This document shows positions 8,503 to 15,373 of a stretch of 64,000 nt of DNA, in pieces. Source of the stretch: Clavibacter sp. VKM Ac-2873 (GTDB lineage: Bacteria; Actinomycetota; Actinomycetes; Actinomycetales; Microbacteriaceae); contig NZ_JADKRS010000004.1 of NCBI RefSeq assembly GCF_015351075.1, positions 248,001 to 312,000 of the forward strand, in the 5' to 3' direction. Position numbers and translations under genes: made by a program. How positions within the stretch are numbered: position 1 is the stretch's first letter; every line of letters starts with the position of its first letter. The notes below the pieces were generated by a model. That model was not told the origin of the DNA and did no database searches. It saw nothing but the letters and a program-made list of their open reading frames with translations.

Positions 8503-9174
8503 ATGAGCACAGCTGACGCCGCATCCCTCATCGAGTCGCCGATCGCACCCCCGCTGCAGGGCTACTACGCCCCCCTCCAGCTCGCCGCTTCGGACCGGGG
8601 CTCGGACGCCGACCTGAACTTCATGGTGTCCGTGCCGGACATCGCCGACCAGGAGGCGTTCTTCGCGGCCGGGTGGAAGTCGACGGGGTACTACGGCGCG
8701 GGTTGGCGCAAGGGCCAGTCGCCACCGGAGATCGACGGAACCGCCCGGGGATTGTGCGTGAGGGCGTCGTCGTCCGACACCACGGCGCCCCTCGCATCGA
8801 ACGGGACGGGCGATCGCGTCTGGTACGACACGAATCGCGCCCGGACGAGTCTCGAACTCTGGTCAGCGGATCCGCCCGCGGGCTACGTCAAGATCAGCGA
8901 CACCACCGGCCAGATCGGGCCCTACTACGCATTCGTCCGGGCGGACCTCTGCGAGGCGCTCGGCGGGGTCGAATCGGCGTGGAACGATCACGGCACGGGC
9001 TCTGACGTGGGGGCGAGCGTGTGGACGTGGGTGTCGCCGGGCGAGGGGCCCAATCGCGGTCAGGTGCCGTGGCGCGTGGATCCGGGGTACGACACGCCGA
9101 CCTGGACGCCGCATCGGATCGCCGCGAGCGCGATGACCATCGTCGACGAGACGCAGCTCCTGCTGCCGTTCTGA
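8503..9174 (+). CDS. Uncharacterised protein, possible Vps62-like domain
   Basis: A 223-residue protein without signal peptide or membrane segment. I do not firmly recognise it. The centre (about residues 105-155) contains a Trp strand followed by DPPAGYVKISDTTG and then YYAFVRADLCEA. That pattern, hydrophobic-Trp then PxGYV then VRADL, resembles the eukaryote-like Vps62/MABP repeats occasionally found in bacteria. The sequence is rich in Trp, Tyr and Gly (GYYGAGWRKG, VWTWVSPGEG), as in beta-rich binding domains. It is a monocistronic gene with its own leaderless promoter. Codon use is somewhat more relaxed than in its neighbours (aat, att, cat and cga codons appear). Function unknown. Confidence 0.6.
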   Translation: MSTADAASLIESPIAPPLQGYYAPLQLAASDRGSDADLNFMVSVPDIADQEAFFAAGWKSTGYYGAGWRKGQSPPEIDGTARGLCVRASSSDTTAPLASNGTGDRVWYDTNRARTSLELWSADPPAGYVKISDTTGQIGPYYAFVRADLCEALGGVESAWNDHGTGSDVGASVWTWVSPGEGPNRGQVPWRVDPGYDTPTWTPHRIAASAMTIVDETQLLLPF

Positions 9175-9221
9175 CCTCCGCCTCGCGGGACGGAGCGGGT
9201 CGGCGGGCGGGTGTCCCCTGC

Positions 9222-9746
9222 TCAGTCGGCGGACGCCGCCTGGCGCACGGCGGGGGAGCCGTCGGCATGCGGCACGGCGGGCAGGCCGTCGCCCGGCTCC
9301 GCGGGCGGCCGGAACACCACGAGCCGGTACAGCGTGAAGTTCCACACGAGGCCGATGAGCACCGCGGTGGCCTTCGCGATGTTGATCTCGAGGAACTCCT
9401 GCTCCGCGCTCGTGCCGAACGTCAGGAGCGAGCGGCCGAAGGTCGTGTCGAAGCCGCGCTCGAAGAGCCAGATGACGCCGCTCTGCAGGAGCAGCGAGCT
9501 GAAGCCCGTGACCGCGAAGAAGCGCAGGAACCGCCCCCACGTGACGGGCTCGCCGTGGCGGAACACGAAGAAGTGGTTGAGGAAGTACGAGATGGTGATG
9601 CCGACCGTGACCGAGATCAGGTTCGCGGCGAGCACGGGCATGTGCGCCACGAGGATCAGCGCGTTGAGCAGCACGAAGTCGAGGCCCGTGTTGAGGAGCC
9701 CGGCGATGAGGAAGCGGACGCGGCGGTCGGCGAGGAGCTTCGTCAC
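9222..9746 (-). CDS. GtrA family membrane protein
   Basis: A 174-residue protein of the GtrA/DPMS-like family with four transmembrane helices starting at about residue 10 (RFLIAGLLNTGLDFVLLNAL). It carries the family motif YFLNHFFVFR near residue 55 and closes with WNFTLYRLVVFR. GtrA proteins are thought to move or organise polyprenol-phosphate-linked sugars across the membrane. It is divergent from the polyprenol-phosphate mannosyltransferase gene 200 bp away, which fits a shared cell-surface glycosylation task. The GTG start follows a good GGGAGGAT ribosome-binding site. The C-terminal 30 residues are a disordered, Ala/Pro/Asp-rich tail. Confidence 0.85.
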   Translation of the reverse strand: MTKLLADRRVRFLIAGLLNTGLDFVLLNALILVAHMPVLAANLISVTVGITISYFLNHFFVFRHGEPVTWGRFLRFFAVTGFSSLLLQSGVIWLFERGFDTTFGRSLLTFGTSAEQEFLEINIAKATAVLIGLVWNFTLYRLVVFRPPAEPGDGLPAVPHADGSPAVRQAASAD

Positions 9747-9824
9747 GCTGATCCTCCCGGCACCCGGCGCGGTCGCCGGTGGGTTCGGCGGGTGCGCACG
9801 GCGTCAGGGCGCCGGGCCTCTCGA

Positions 9825-9830
9825 AGTGTA
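9825..9830 (-). promoter_or_regulatory. Possible -10 box of the GtrA gene
   Basis: On the minus strand TACACT lies in a locally AT-richer island (9822-9845) between the divergent genes. It would give a leader of about 70 bases. Confidence 0.3.
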
Positions 9831-9885
9831 ACAAGCGGATAACGGACGACGGCCGTCCCGCGCGGTCGGATCCGCGGTCGCTGGC

Positions 9886-9891
9886 TAGACT
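9886..9891 (+). promoter_or_regulatory. -10 box of the mannosyltransferase gene
   Basis: TAGACT lies 52 bases before TTG 9944. The leader contains GGAGA upstream of the start. Confidence 0.4.
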
Positions 9892-9943
9892 CGACGAGGC
9901 CCGAATCCGGGTCATCCCCCGATTCGGAGACGGAACCACCAGC

Positions 9944-10690
9944 TTGAGCAGTCTCACGATCGTGATCCCCACCTACGAGGAGGCGCGCAACGTCGGGGAG
10001 CTGCTGCCCCGACTCGCGGCCATGGCGGCGGAGAACGCCGACTTCACGATCACGGCGATGATCGTCGACGACTCCTCGCCGGACGGCACCGCCGACCTCG
10101 CCCGGTCGCTCGCGTCGAGCGTCGAGACCGACACGTTCCGCGTGCGGGTCGAGACCCGCGCGGAGAAGGCGGGCCTCGGGGCGGCGTACATCTGGGCGTT
10201 CGAGAAGCTGCTCGGGTCCGACGAGCCGCCCACGCACATCCTGCAGATGGACGCCGACCTCTCGCACGACCCCGCCTACATCACCGAGATGCTGCGACGG
10301 GTCCGCGGCGGAGCCGACCTCGTGGTGGCCTCGCGCTACATCCGCGGCGGCGCGACGCCCGACTGGAACCTCAAGCGCCGGTTCCTCAGCGTGGGAGGCA
10401 ACCTCTACACCCGCCTGTTCCTCGGCTCGCGGATCACCGACTACACGGGCGGCTTCAACCTCTACGAGACGCAGCTGCTCCGGTCGATCACGCCGTCCAC
10501 CATCACGACGACGGGCTACGGCTTCCAGATCGAGATGAAGCAGCGCGCGCTGAAGCTCGCGACGCGGCCGACCGAGGTGGCGATCGTGTTCATGGACCGC
10601 ACCGAGGGCGAGTCGAAGATCCCGAGCGACACGCTCGTGAAGAACCTGCTGCTCGTGCTGCAGCTGCGCTTCGGGCTCCGTCGCGGCTGA
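9944..10690 (+). CDS. Polyprenol monophosphomannose synthase (GT2)
   Basis: A 248-residue family 2 glycosyltransferase that would transfer mannose from GDP-mannose to polyprenyl phosphate, supplying the lipid donor for cell-envelope mannosylation. It begins with the GT2 strand LTIVIPTYEEARNV. VDDSSPDGT follows at about residue 45 and the metal-binding QMDADLSHDP at about 100. The acceptor-side GGFNLYE and GYGFQIEMKQRA are also present. It is the catalytic domain only: there is no C-terminal membrane domain, as in the actinobacterial Ppm1 catalytic half. The TTG start is inferred from the position of the conserved N-terminus and a GGAG upstream; no ATG or GTG is suitably placed. Confidence 0.88.
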   Translation: MSSLTIVIPTYEEARNVGELLPRLAAMAAENADFTITAMIVDDSSPDGTADLARSLASSVETDTFRVRVETRAEKAGLGAAYIWAFEKLLGSDEPPTHILQMDADLSHDPAYITEMLRRVRGGADLVVASRYIRGGATPDWNLKRRFLSVGGNLYTRLFLGSRITDYTGGFNLYETQLLRSITPSTITTTGYGFQIEMKQRALKLATRPTEVAIVFMDRTEGESKIPSDTLVKNLLLVLQLRFGLRRG

Positions 10691-10725
10691 CGCGCCCGGC
10701 CCGCGCGACCGGTCCGGCGCCCGGC

Positions 10726-11577
10726 TCAGGCCTCGGGTGCGAACCGCGGATCGTCGGGCGCGCGCTGGTGCGGCCGGGCCGGCGCGATGATCGTGCCGCG
10801 GCGCCCGCGCTCGTCGACCACCGGATCGCGCGCGCCCAGCGCCTGCGAACGCGTGAGCCCGTGGCGCGCCCAGTACGCGGCGGTCCACGCGCAGATCAGG
10901 CCGTCGAGCAGGTCCTCGAGGTGCTTGTGCTGCCGCTCCACGATCGCGGGGCCCTCCGCGACGAGCGCGGCCGCGCGCGGGTGCGTCGCGACGTCGAGCG
11001 GCGGATCCGCGGACGCCAGCCCGGCGACCGCGTCGAGCACCACGCGGAACTCAGCCGCGCGATGGGGCCGGCGCTCCGCCGTCGCGAGCAGTGGCGCGAG
11101 GCGCTTGTACCGCGGCTTGGGACCCGCGAACCCGAGCTCGGGCGCGCCGACGAGCGTGGTGTACGGGTAGCACTCGAGCATCGTGCGGGCACCGGCGTCG
11201 CGCGCGACACCCGACCCGTCGTCGTACTCCCAGCCCGCGTCCTCCAGCCTCCGCCGCAGCGCGACCGCGCCCTGCGCCGGCCGTCCCGTGTTCGACGGGT
11301 AGGCGGAGATCCCGAGGCGGCCGTAGCGGGACGCCACCTCCTTCTCCGCGAGCCGGCTGCCGGTGGCGTTGGCGACGACGAGCGGCCCGTCGACCGCGGC
11401 GACCGCGCCGGGGCCCTCCCAGCGGGCGACCCAGGCGACCACCTCGTCGATCCCGCGGGCCGTCACGAGGTCGAGGACACGGCCCGACGCGTCGATGCAG
11501 GCGAGCCCCGTCTCGCGCGCCGGGCGGGCCGCCGTGCCCTCCGCCCAGGCGAGGTCGATCCCGAGGAAGCGGCGCAT
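10726..11577 (-). CDS. DUF429 family protein
   Basis: A 283-residue cytoplasmic protein of the DUF429 family. It opens with RFLGIDLAWAEG, the conserved beta-strand/Asp motif of a ribonuclease-H-like fold. AAVDGPLVVANATGSRLAEKE follows near residue 55 and LEDLLDGLICAWTAAYWARHG near residue 225, both family landmarks. The proposed nuclease-like fold suggests a nucleic acid substrate, but no activity is established. It is convergent with the mannosyltransferase gene (35 bp apart) and divergent from aspA. It has its own leaderless promoter on the minus strand. Confidence 0.8.
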   Translation of the reverse strand: MRRFLGIDLAWAEGTAARPARETGLACIDASGRVLDLVTARGIDEVVAWVARWEGPGAVAAVDGPLVVANATGSRLAEKEVASRYGRLGISAYPSNTGRPAQGAVALRRRLEDAGWEYDDGSGVARDAGARTMLECYPYTTLVGAPELGFAGPKPRYKRLAPLLATAERRPHRAAEFRVVLDAVAGLASADPPLDVATHPRAAALVAEGPAIVERQHKHLEDLLDGLICAWTAAYWARHGLTRSQALGARDPVVDERGRRGTIIAPARPHQRAPDDPRFAPEA

Positions 11578-11583
11578 CCGACG

Positions 11584-11589
11584 AGCCTA
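11584..11589 (-). promoter_or_regulatory. Leaderless -10 box of the DUF429 gene
   Basis: On the minus strand TAGGCT ends 6 bases before the ATG at 11577. Confidence 0.6.
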
Positions 11590-11631
11590 TCCGCGGGCCG
11601 GGGCGGCCTCGGCGGGGTCCCGGGCCGCTAG

Positions 11632-11637
11632 TAGGGT
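11632..11637 (+). promoter_or_regulatory. -10 box of aspA
   Basis: TAGGGT lies 46 bases before ATG 11684. The leader carries GGAG eight bases before the start. It is back to back with the DUF429 promoter. Confidence 0.45.
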
Positions 11638-11683
11638 CGAAGGATCCTCATGCCACGAGCGACGAGACGACGGAGCCTCCACC

Positions 11684-13201
11684 ATGACCGCTGCCAGCCC
11701 GAACGACGACCGCATCCCGACCCCGGACGGCCACCCCGTCCGGACCGAGACCGACAGCCTGGGGAGCATGGACGTCCCCGCCGACGCCTACTGGGGGATC
11801 CACACGGCGCGCGCGCTGGAGAACTTCCCCATCAGCCTCCGGCCGCTCAGCGTCTACCCGGAGTTCGTCGTCGCCCTCGCGCAGGTGAAGCAGGCCGCGG
11901 CCCGCGCCAACGTGCAGATCGGCGTGCTCGACGCGCGGAAGGCGAAGCAGATCGACGAGGTGTGCACCGAGATCATCGCGGGGCACCTGCACGACCAGTT
12001 CGTGGTCGGCGTGATCCAGGGCGGCGCCGGCACGAGCACCAACATGAACACCAACGAGGTCATCGCGAACCGCGCCCTCGAGCGGGCCGGCCACGCGCTC
12101 GGCGACTACCAGCACATGCACCCGCTCGACGACGTGAACCGCAGCCAGTCGACGAACGACACGTACCCGACCGCGCTCAAGGTCGCCCTCATCCACTCGC
12201 TGCTGCAGACGCTCGACGAGCTCGACCTCCTGCGCCGCTCGTTCCTCGCGAAGGGCGCGCAGTTCTCGCAGGTGCTCAAGGTCGGCCGCACGCAGCTGCA
12301 GGACGCCGTGCCGATGACGCTCGGCCAGGAGTTCCACGGCTTCGCCACCACGCTGGGCGAGGACCACGCGCGGCTCGGCGAGCTGGTGCCGCTGCTGTCG
12401 GAGATCAACCTCGGCGCGACGGCCATCGGCACGGGCATCACGGCGGATCCGAACTACGCGGCGGCCGTGCGCGGGCACCTCAGCGCCATCACGGGCTACA
12501 CGCTCGTCACCGCGAGCGACCTCATCGAGGCGACGAGCGACGCGGGCGTCTTCATGACGCTGTCCTCGACGCTCAAGCGCGGTGCCATCAAGCTGTCGAA
12601 GATCTGCAACGACCTGCGGCTGCTGTCGTCGGGGCCGCAGGCGGGCCTCGGCGAGATCAACCTGCCGCCGCGCCAGGCGGGGTCGAGCATCATGCCCGGC
12701 AAGGTCAACCCGGTGATCCCCGAGGTCGTCAACCAGGTCGCGTTCTCCATCGCGGGCGCCGACGTGACGGTGACCATGGCGGCCGAGGGCGGGCAGCTGC
12801 AGCTCAACGCGTTCGAGCCGGTCATCGCGCACTCGCTGCTGCAGTCGCTGAGCTGGCTGCGGAACGCGGCGAAGACGCTGCGCGTGAACTGCATCGACGG
12901 GATCACCGCCAACACCGAGCGGCTCGCGGCGCAGGTGGAGTCGTCGGTCGGCGTCGTCACCGCGCTCACGCCCTACATCGGGTACGCCGCCTCGTCCAGC
13001 CTCGCGAAGACGGCGCTCATGACGAGCGCGTCGATCCCGGACCTCGTCGTGGAGGCGGGCCTCATGACGCGGACGCAGGTGGAGAAGATCCTCGCGCCCG
13101 ACCGGCTCTCCGGGCTCGAGCCGGTGACGGCGGCCATGTCCGTCATCACGCCCGAGATGCTCGCGGCCCACGCGGCCCAGGAGGGCGGCCAGGCCGACTG
13201 A
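11684..13201 (+). CDS. aspA: Aspartate ammonia-lyase
   Basis: A 505-residue member of the fumarase/aspartase superfamily that deaminates L-aspartate to fumarate and ammonia. The superfamily signature GSSIMPGKVNP sits at about residue 331 in the flexible active-site loop that carries the catalytic serine. Other landmarks are GAGTSTNMNTNEVIANRALE near 114 and RSQSTNDTYPTALK near 155. YWGIHTARALENFPIS at the N-terminus is typical of aspartases rather than class II fumarases, although the two are hard to separate. A 25-residue non-conserved N-terminal extension is present. A strong inverted repeat just downstream should terminate the transcript. Confidence 0.9.
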   Translation: MTAASPNDDRIPTPDGHPVRTETDSLGSMDVPADAYWGIHTARALENFPISLRPLSVYPEFVVALAQVKQAAARANVQIGVLDARKAKQIDEVCTEIIAGHLHDQFVVGVIQGGAGTSTNMNTNEVIANRALERAGHALGDYQHMHPLDDVNRSQSTNDTYPTALKVALIHSLLQTLDELDLLRRSFLAKGAQFSQVLKVGRTQLQDAVPMTLGQEFHGFATTLGEDHARLGELVPLLSEINLGATAIGTGITADPNYAAAVRGHLSAITGYTLVTASDLIEATSDAGVFMTLSSTLKRGAIKLSKICNDLRLLSSGPQAGLGEINLPPRQAGSSIMPGKVNPVIPEVVNQVAFSIAGADVTVTMAAEGGQLQLNAFEPVIAHSLLQSLSWLRNAAKTLRVNCIDGITANTERLAAQVESSVGVVTALTPYIGYAASSSLAKTALMTSASIPDLVVEAGLMTRTQVEKILAPDRLSGLEPVTAAMSVITPEMLAAHAAQEGGQAD

Positions 13202-13215
13202 CCCGTCCGGGACGA

Positions 13216-13255
13216 CGACAGCGCGCCGCGGCCCGAGGGCGGCGGCGCGCTGTCG
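13216..13255. terminator. Hairpin terminator between aspA and the YtxH-like gene
   Basis: A 14-bp perfect stem pairs 13216-13229 with 13242-13255. It lies between convergent genes and could stop transcription from both sides. No T-run follows, which is usual at this GC content. Confidence 0.6.
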
Positions 13256-13298
13256 CGTGCGGGTGTCGTGCGAGCGGTGAGGCGTGAGGCGTCAGGCG

Positions 13299-14183
13299 TC
13301 AGGCCTCTTCGCCCGAGGTGCGTGCCGGGGTGGTGCCGGTCGCGTCGTCGGCGGGGGCGTCGTGCGCGGGCTCCTCTCGGTGCACGGATCCGGCGATGTC
13401 GCCCGGGGTCGGCAGGTGCGCGGCTTCCGTGGCCTTCGGGGCCGTCTTCGGCGTGGGCGCGGCCTTCTTCGGGGCGGGCTTCGGCTTCGCCGGGGCGGGT
13501 GTCGGCGCTGCGGGCTCCGTGTCCCCGGCGATCGGGACGGGACCGGTCTCGTCCTCGTCGTCGAAGGACGCGAGCGCCTCGTCGCGGGCCTCGGCCGCGG
13601 TGAAGACGGCGCGGCGGCCGGCCTCCTCGCCGCGCTCGCGGAGGTCCTCTGCCGTGGCCTGGACGCGCGTGCGCGCCTCCTCGGCGCCCTCGACGACGCG
13701 GTCGCGCACGTCCTCCGCCGTCTCGGCGACGCGGTGGCCGACCTCGGTGGCCTGCTGGCCGACGCGGTCGACGACGTGCTTGGTCTGGTCGGCCGTGCGG
13801 GTGCCGAGGTCCTTGGCGGTGTCGCCGACCCGGCCCGCGATGTCCTGCGTGGTGCTGCCGACGCGGCCCGCGACATCCTGCGTCGTCGTGCCGATGCGCT
13901 CGCCCACTGTGTGCGCCGTGCGGCCGACGGCGACGGCGGCGCCCTGCACCGCGTGGCCGACGAAGTCCGCGACCTCGCGGGCCGTCTCGACGGTGCGCTC
14001 GACCACGACGGGGCCCTTCTCGTCGAGCACCGTCTGCGCCTGGCGGACGCCGCGCTGGACGGGCTCGCTCGCCCACACGGAGCGCGACGTGCGCGCGATC
14101 CCCTCGTAGCGCTTGCGCCCGGCGCGCGCGCCGAGGACGTATCCGGTGCCGATGCCGGCGAGGAAGAGGAGACGGTTGATCAT
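13299..14183 (-). CDS. Membrane-anchored LEA-like protein with 11-residue repeats
   Basis: A 294-residue protein. The N-terminus (MINRLLFLAGIGTGYVLGARAGRKRYE) is a single hydrophobic helix followed by basic residues, as in YtxH-type stress proteins. Residues 67-187 form eleven uninterrupted 11-residue units of approximate consensus T-A-x-[DE]-V-x-x-R-V-x-[DEG], for example TTQDVAGRVGS, TTQDIAGRVGD and TAEDVRDRVVE. That periodicity matches group 3 LEA and apolipoprotein-like amphipathic helices. The last 100 residues are a Pro/Ala/Lys-rich, probably disordered tail. A role in membrane or desiccation protection is an inference from this architecture. It has a leaderless promoter. Confidence 0.75.
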   Translation of the reverse strand: MINRLLFLAGIGTGYVLGARAGRKRYEGIARTSRSVWASEPVQRGVRQAQTVLDEKGPVVVERTVETAREVADFVGHAVQGAAVAVGRTAHTVGERIGTTTQDVAGRVGSTTQDIAGRVGDTAKDLGTRTADQTKHVVDRVGQQATEVGHRVAETAEDVRDRVVEGAEEARTRVQATAEDLRERGEEAGRRAVFTAAEARDEALASFDDEDETGPVPIAGDTEPAAPTPAPAKPKPAPKKAAPTPKTAPKATEAAHLPTPGDIAGSVHREEPAHDAPADDATGTTPARTSGEEA

Positions 14184-14189
14184 GCGTCG

Positions 14190-14195
14190 AGCCTA
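14190..14195 (-). promoter_or_regulatory. Leaderless -10 box of the LEA-like gene
   Basis: On the minus strand TAGGCT ends 6 bases before ATG at 14183. Confidence 0.6.
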
Positions 14196-14226
14196 GACGC
14201 GACGGACGTGCGTCGGCCGGGAGCGG

Positions 14227-14364
14227 CTACGCGTCCGTCCCGCCCCGACGGCCGGTGGCGTCGTGCAATTCATCCGTCTCGGGATCGACGGCGTCGGGCG
14301 CCGACACGTCGGCGTCCTCGGGGATCGAGTGGTCGTGGATCGGGTCCTGCGGCTGGTCGGTCAT
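14227..14364 (-). CDS. 45-residue acidic mini-protein
   Basis: A short gene on the minus strand, from ATG at 14362-14364 to TAG at 14227-14229. The product begins MTDQPQDPIHDHSIPEDADV and ends GRRGGTDA. It is rich in Asp, Glu and Pro, has no membrane segment, and is probably disordered. Support for being real: TAGGCT ends exactly 7 bases before the ATG, the same leaderless layout as its neighbours, and the frame fills most of the gap between two same-strand genes. No homologue is recognised and the function is unknown. Confidence 0.5.
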   Translation of the reverse strand: MTDQPQDPIHDHSIPEDADVSAPDAVDPETDELHDATGRRGGTDA

Positions 14365-14371
14365 GCGATCG

Positions 14372-14377
14372 AGCCTA
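14372..14377 (-). promoter_or_regulatory. Leaderless -10 box of the 45-residue gene
   Basis: On the minus strand TAGGCT ends 7 bases before ATG at 14364. Confidence 0.5.
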
Positions 14378-14406
14378 CGCGCGGGCGGTCGGCCGACCGG
14401 GTCACG

Positions 14407-15285
14407 TCAGAGGATGCGCGTGTGCGTCGTGAGCGAGCCGATGCCCTCGACGGAGACCGTGACGGTGCTGCCGTCCTTGAGGAAGATCTGCGGGTCGCGC
14501 GAGTAGCCGGCGCCGCTCGTGGTGCCGGTGGAGATGAGCGTGCCCGGCTGCAGCGTCGACGAGGTGGAGAGGTAGGAGACGAGGCGCGCGACCGTGCGGA
14601 CCATGCCGCTCGTGCGTCCGTCCTGCACCGTCTCGCCGTCGAGCACCGTCGTGATGCGGAGGTCCTGCGGATCCGGCACCTCGTCGCGCGTGACGACGAC
14701 GGGACCCGTGGGGGAGAAGCCGTCGAAGCTCTTGCAGCGGCTCCACTGCTGCTCCGAGAACTGCAGGTTGCGGGCAGTGATGTCGTTGACGACGGTGTAG
14801 CCGAAGACGTGGTCGAGCGCGTCGGCTTCCGACACGTCGCGGGCGGCGCGGCCGATGATCACGCCGAGCTCGACCTCGTAGTCGACCTCCTCGCTGAGCG
14901 AGCGCGGCCAGCTCGTGGTGCCCTCGTGGCCCGAGAGGGAGTTGGGCCAGAGCGCGAAGACGGTGGGGGCGGAGGCGCTCGTGATGTTGAGCTCCTCGGC
15001 GTGCGCCGAGTAGTTGAGGCCCACGGCGTAGACGGCCGGCGGGCGGAGGACCGCGGACGCGTGCGTGAGGCCGTCCACCGGCGTGGTGCTGGTGCGGCTG
15101 GCGACGGCGCGCTCGACGGTGGCGCGGACCCGGGCCATCTCGTCGTCGCCGCGCTCGATGAGGTCCTGGAGGTCGCGCGGGGAGTCGTCGAGCACCTCGT
15201 CGAGGAAGAGCGCCTCGCCCTCGGAGACGATCGCGGCCAGTCGGGGGGTCACGCCGTCGTCGGCGAGCAGGTGGGCGAACTTCAT
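14407..15285 (-). CDS. Fumarylacetoacetate hydrolase family protein
   Basis: A 292-residue cytoplasmic enzyme of the FAH superfamily, metal-dependent hydrolases, decarboxylases or isomerases acting on oxo-acids. The metal-binding core is visible: the ExE of DYEVELGVIIG at about residue 136 and the Asp in VFGYTVVNDITARNLQ at about 165. FDGFSPTGPVVVTRDEVPDP follows, then the closing LQPGTLISTGTTSGAG and a FLKDGSTVTVSVEGIGSLTTHT beta region. Related enzymes act in homoprotocatechuate or ureidoglycolate breakdown or as acylpyruvases. No pathway neighbours are present, so the substrate is open. Confidence 0.85.
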   Translation of the reverse strand: MKFAHLLADDGVTPRLAAIVSEGEALFLDEVLDDSPRDLQDLIERGDDEMARVRATVERAVASRTSTTPVDGLTHASAVLRPPAVYAVGLNYSAHAEELNITSASAPTVFALWPNSLSGHEGTTSWPRSLSEEVDYEVELGVIIGRAARDVSEADALDHVFGYTVVNDITARNLQFSEQQWSRCKSFDGFSPTGPVVVTRDEVPDPQDLRITTVLDGETVQDGRTSGMVRTVARLVSYLSTSSTLQPGTLISTGTTSGAGYSRDPQIFLKDGSTVTVSVEGIGSLTTHTRIL

Positions 15286-15292
15286 GACCCCG

Positions 15293-15298
15293 AGCGTA
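15293..15298 (-). promoter_or_regulatory. Leaderless -10 box of the FAH-family gene
   Basis: On the minus strand TACGCT ends 7 bases before ATG at 15285. Confidence 0.6.
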
Positions 15299-15373
15299 TC
15301 GGGCCCGTGTGAACGGACGCGGTTGCGGTCATAACGTGCATGGGAAGGTCCGCCTCACCTCGGGGCGCGCGGT

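Noticed and set aside
6761-8524. 587-codon minus-strand frame opposite the NCS2 permease
   Set aside because: Highly biased Arg/His/Asp/Glu composition typical of an antisense shadow; no motif.
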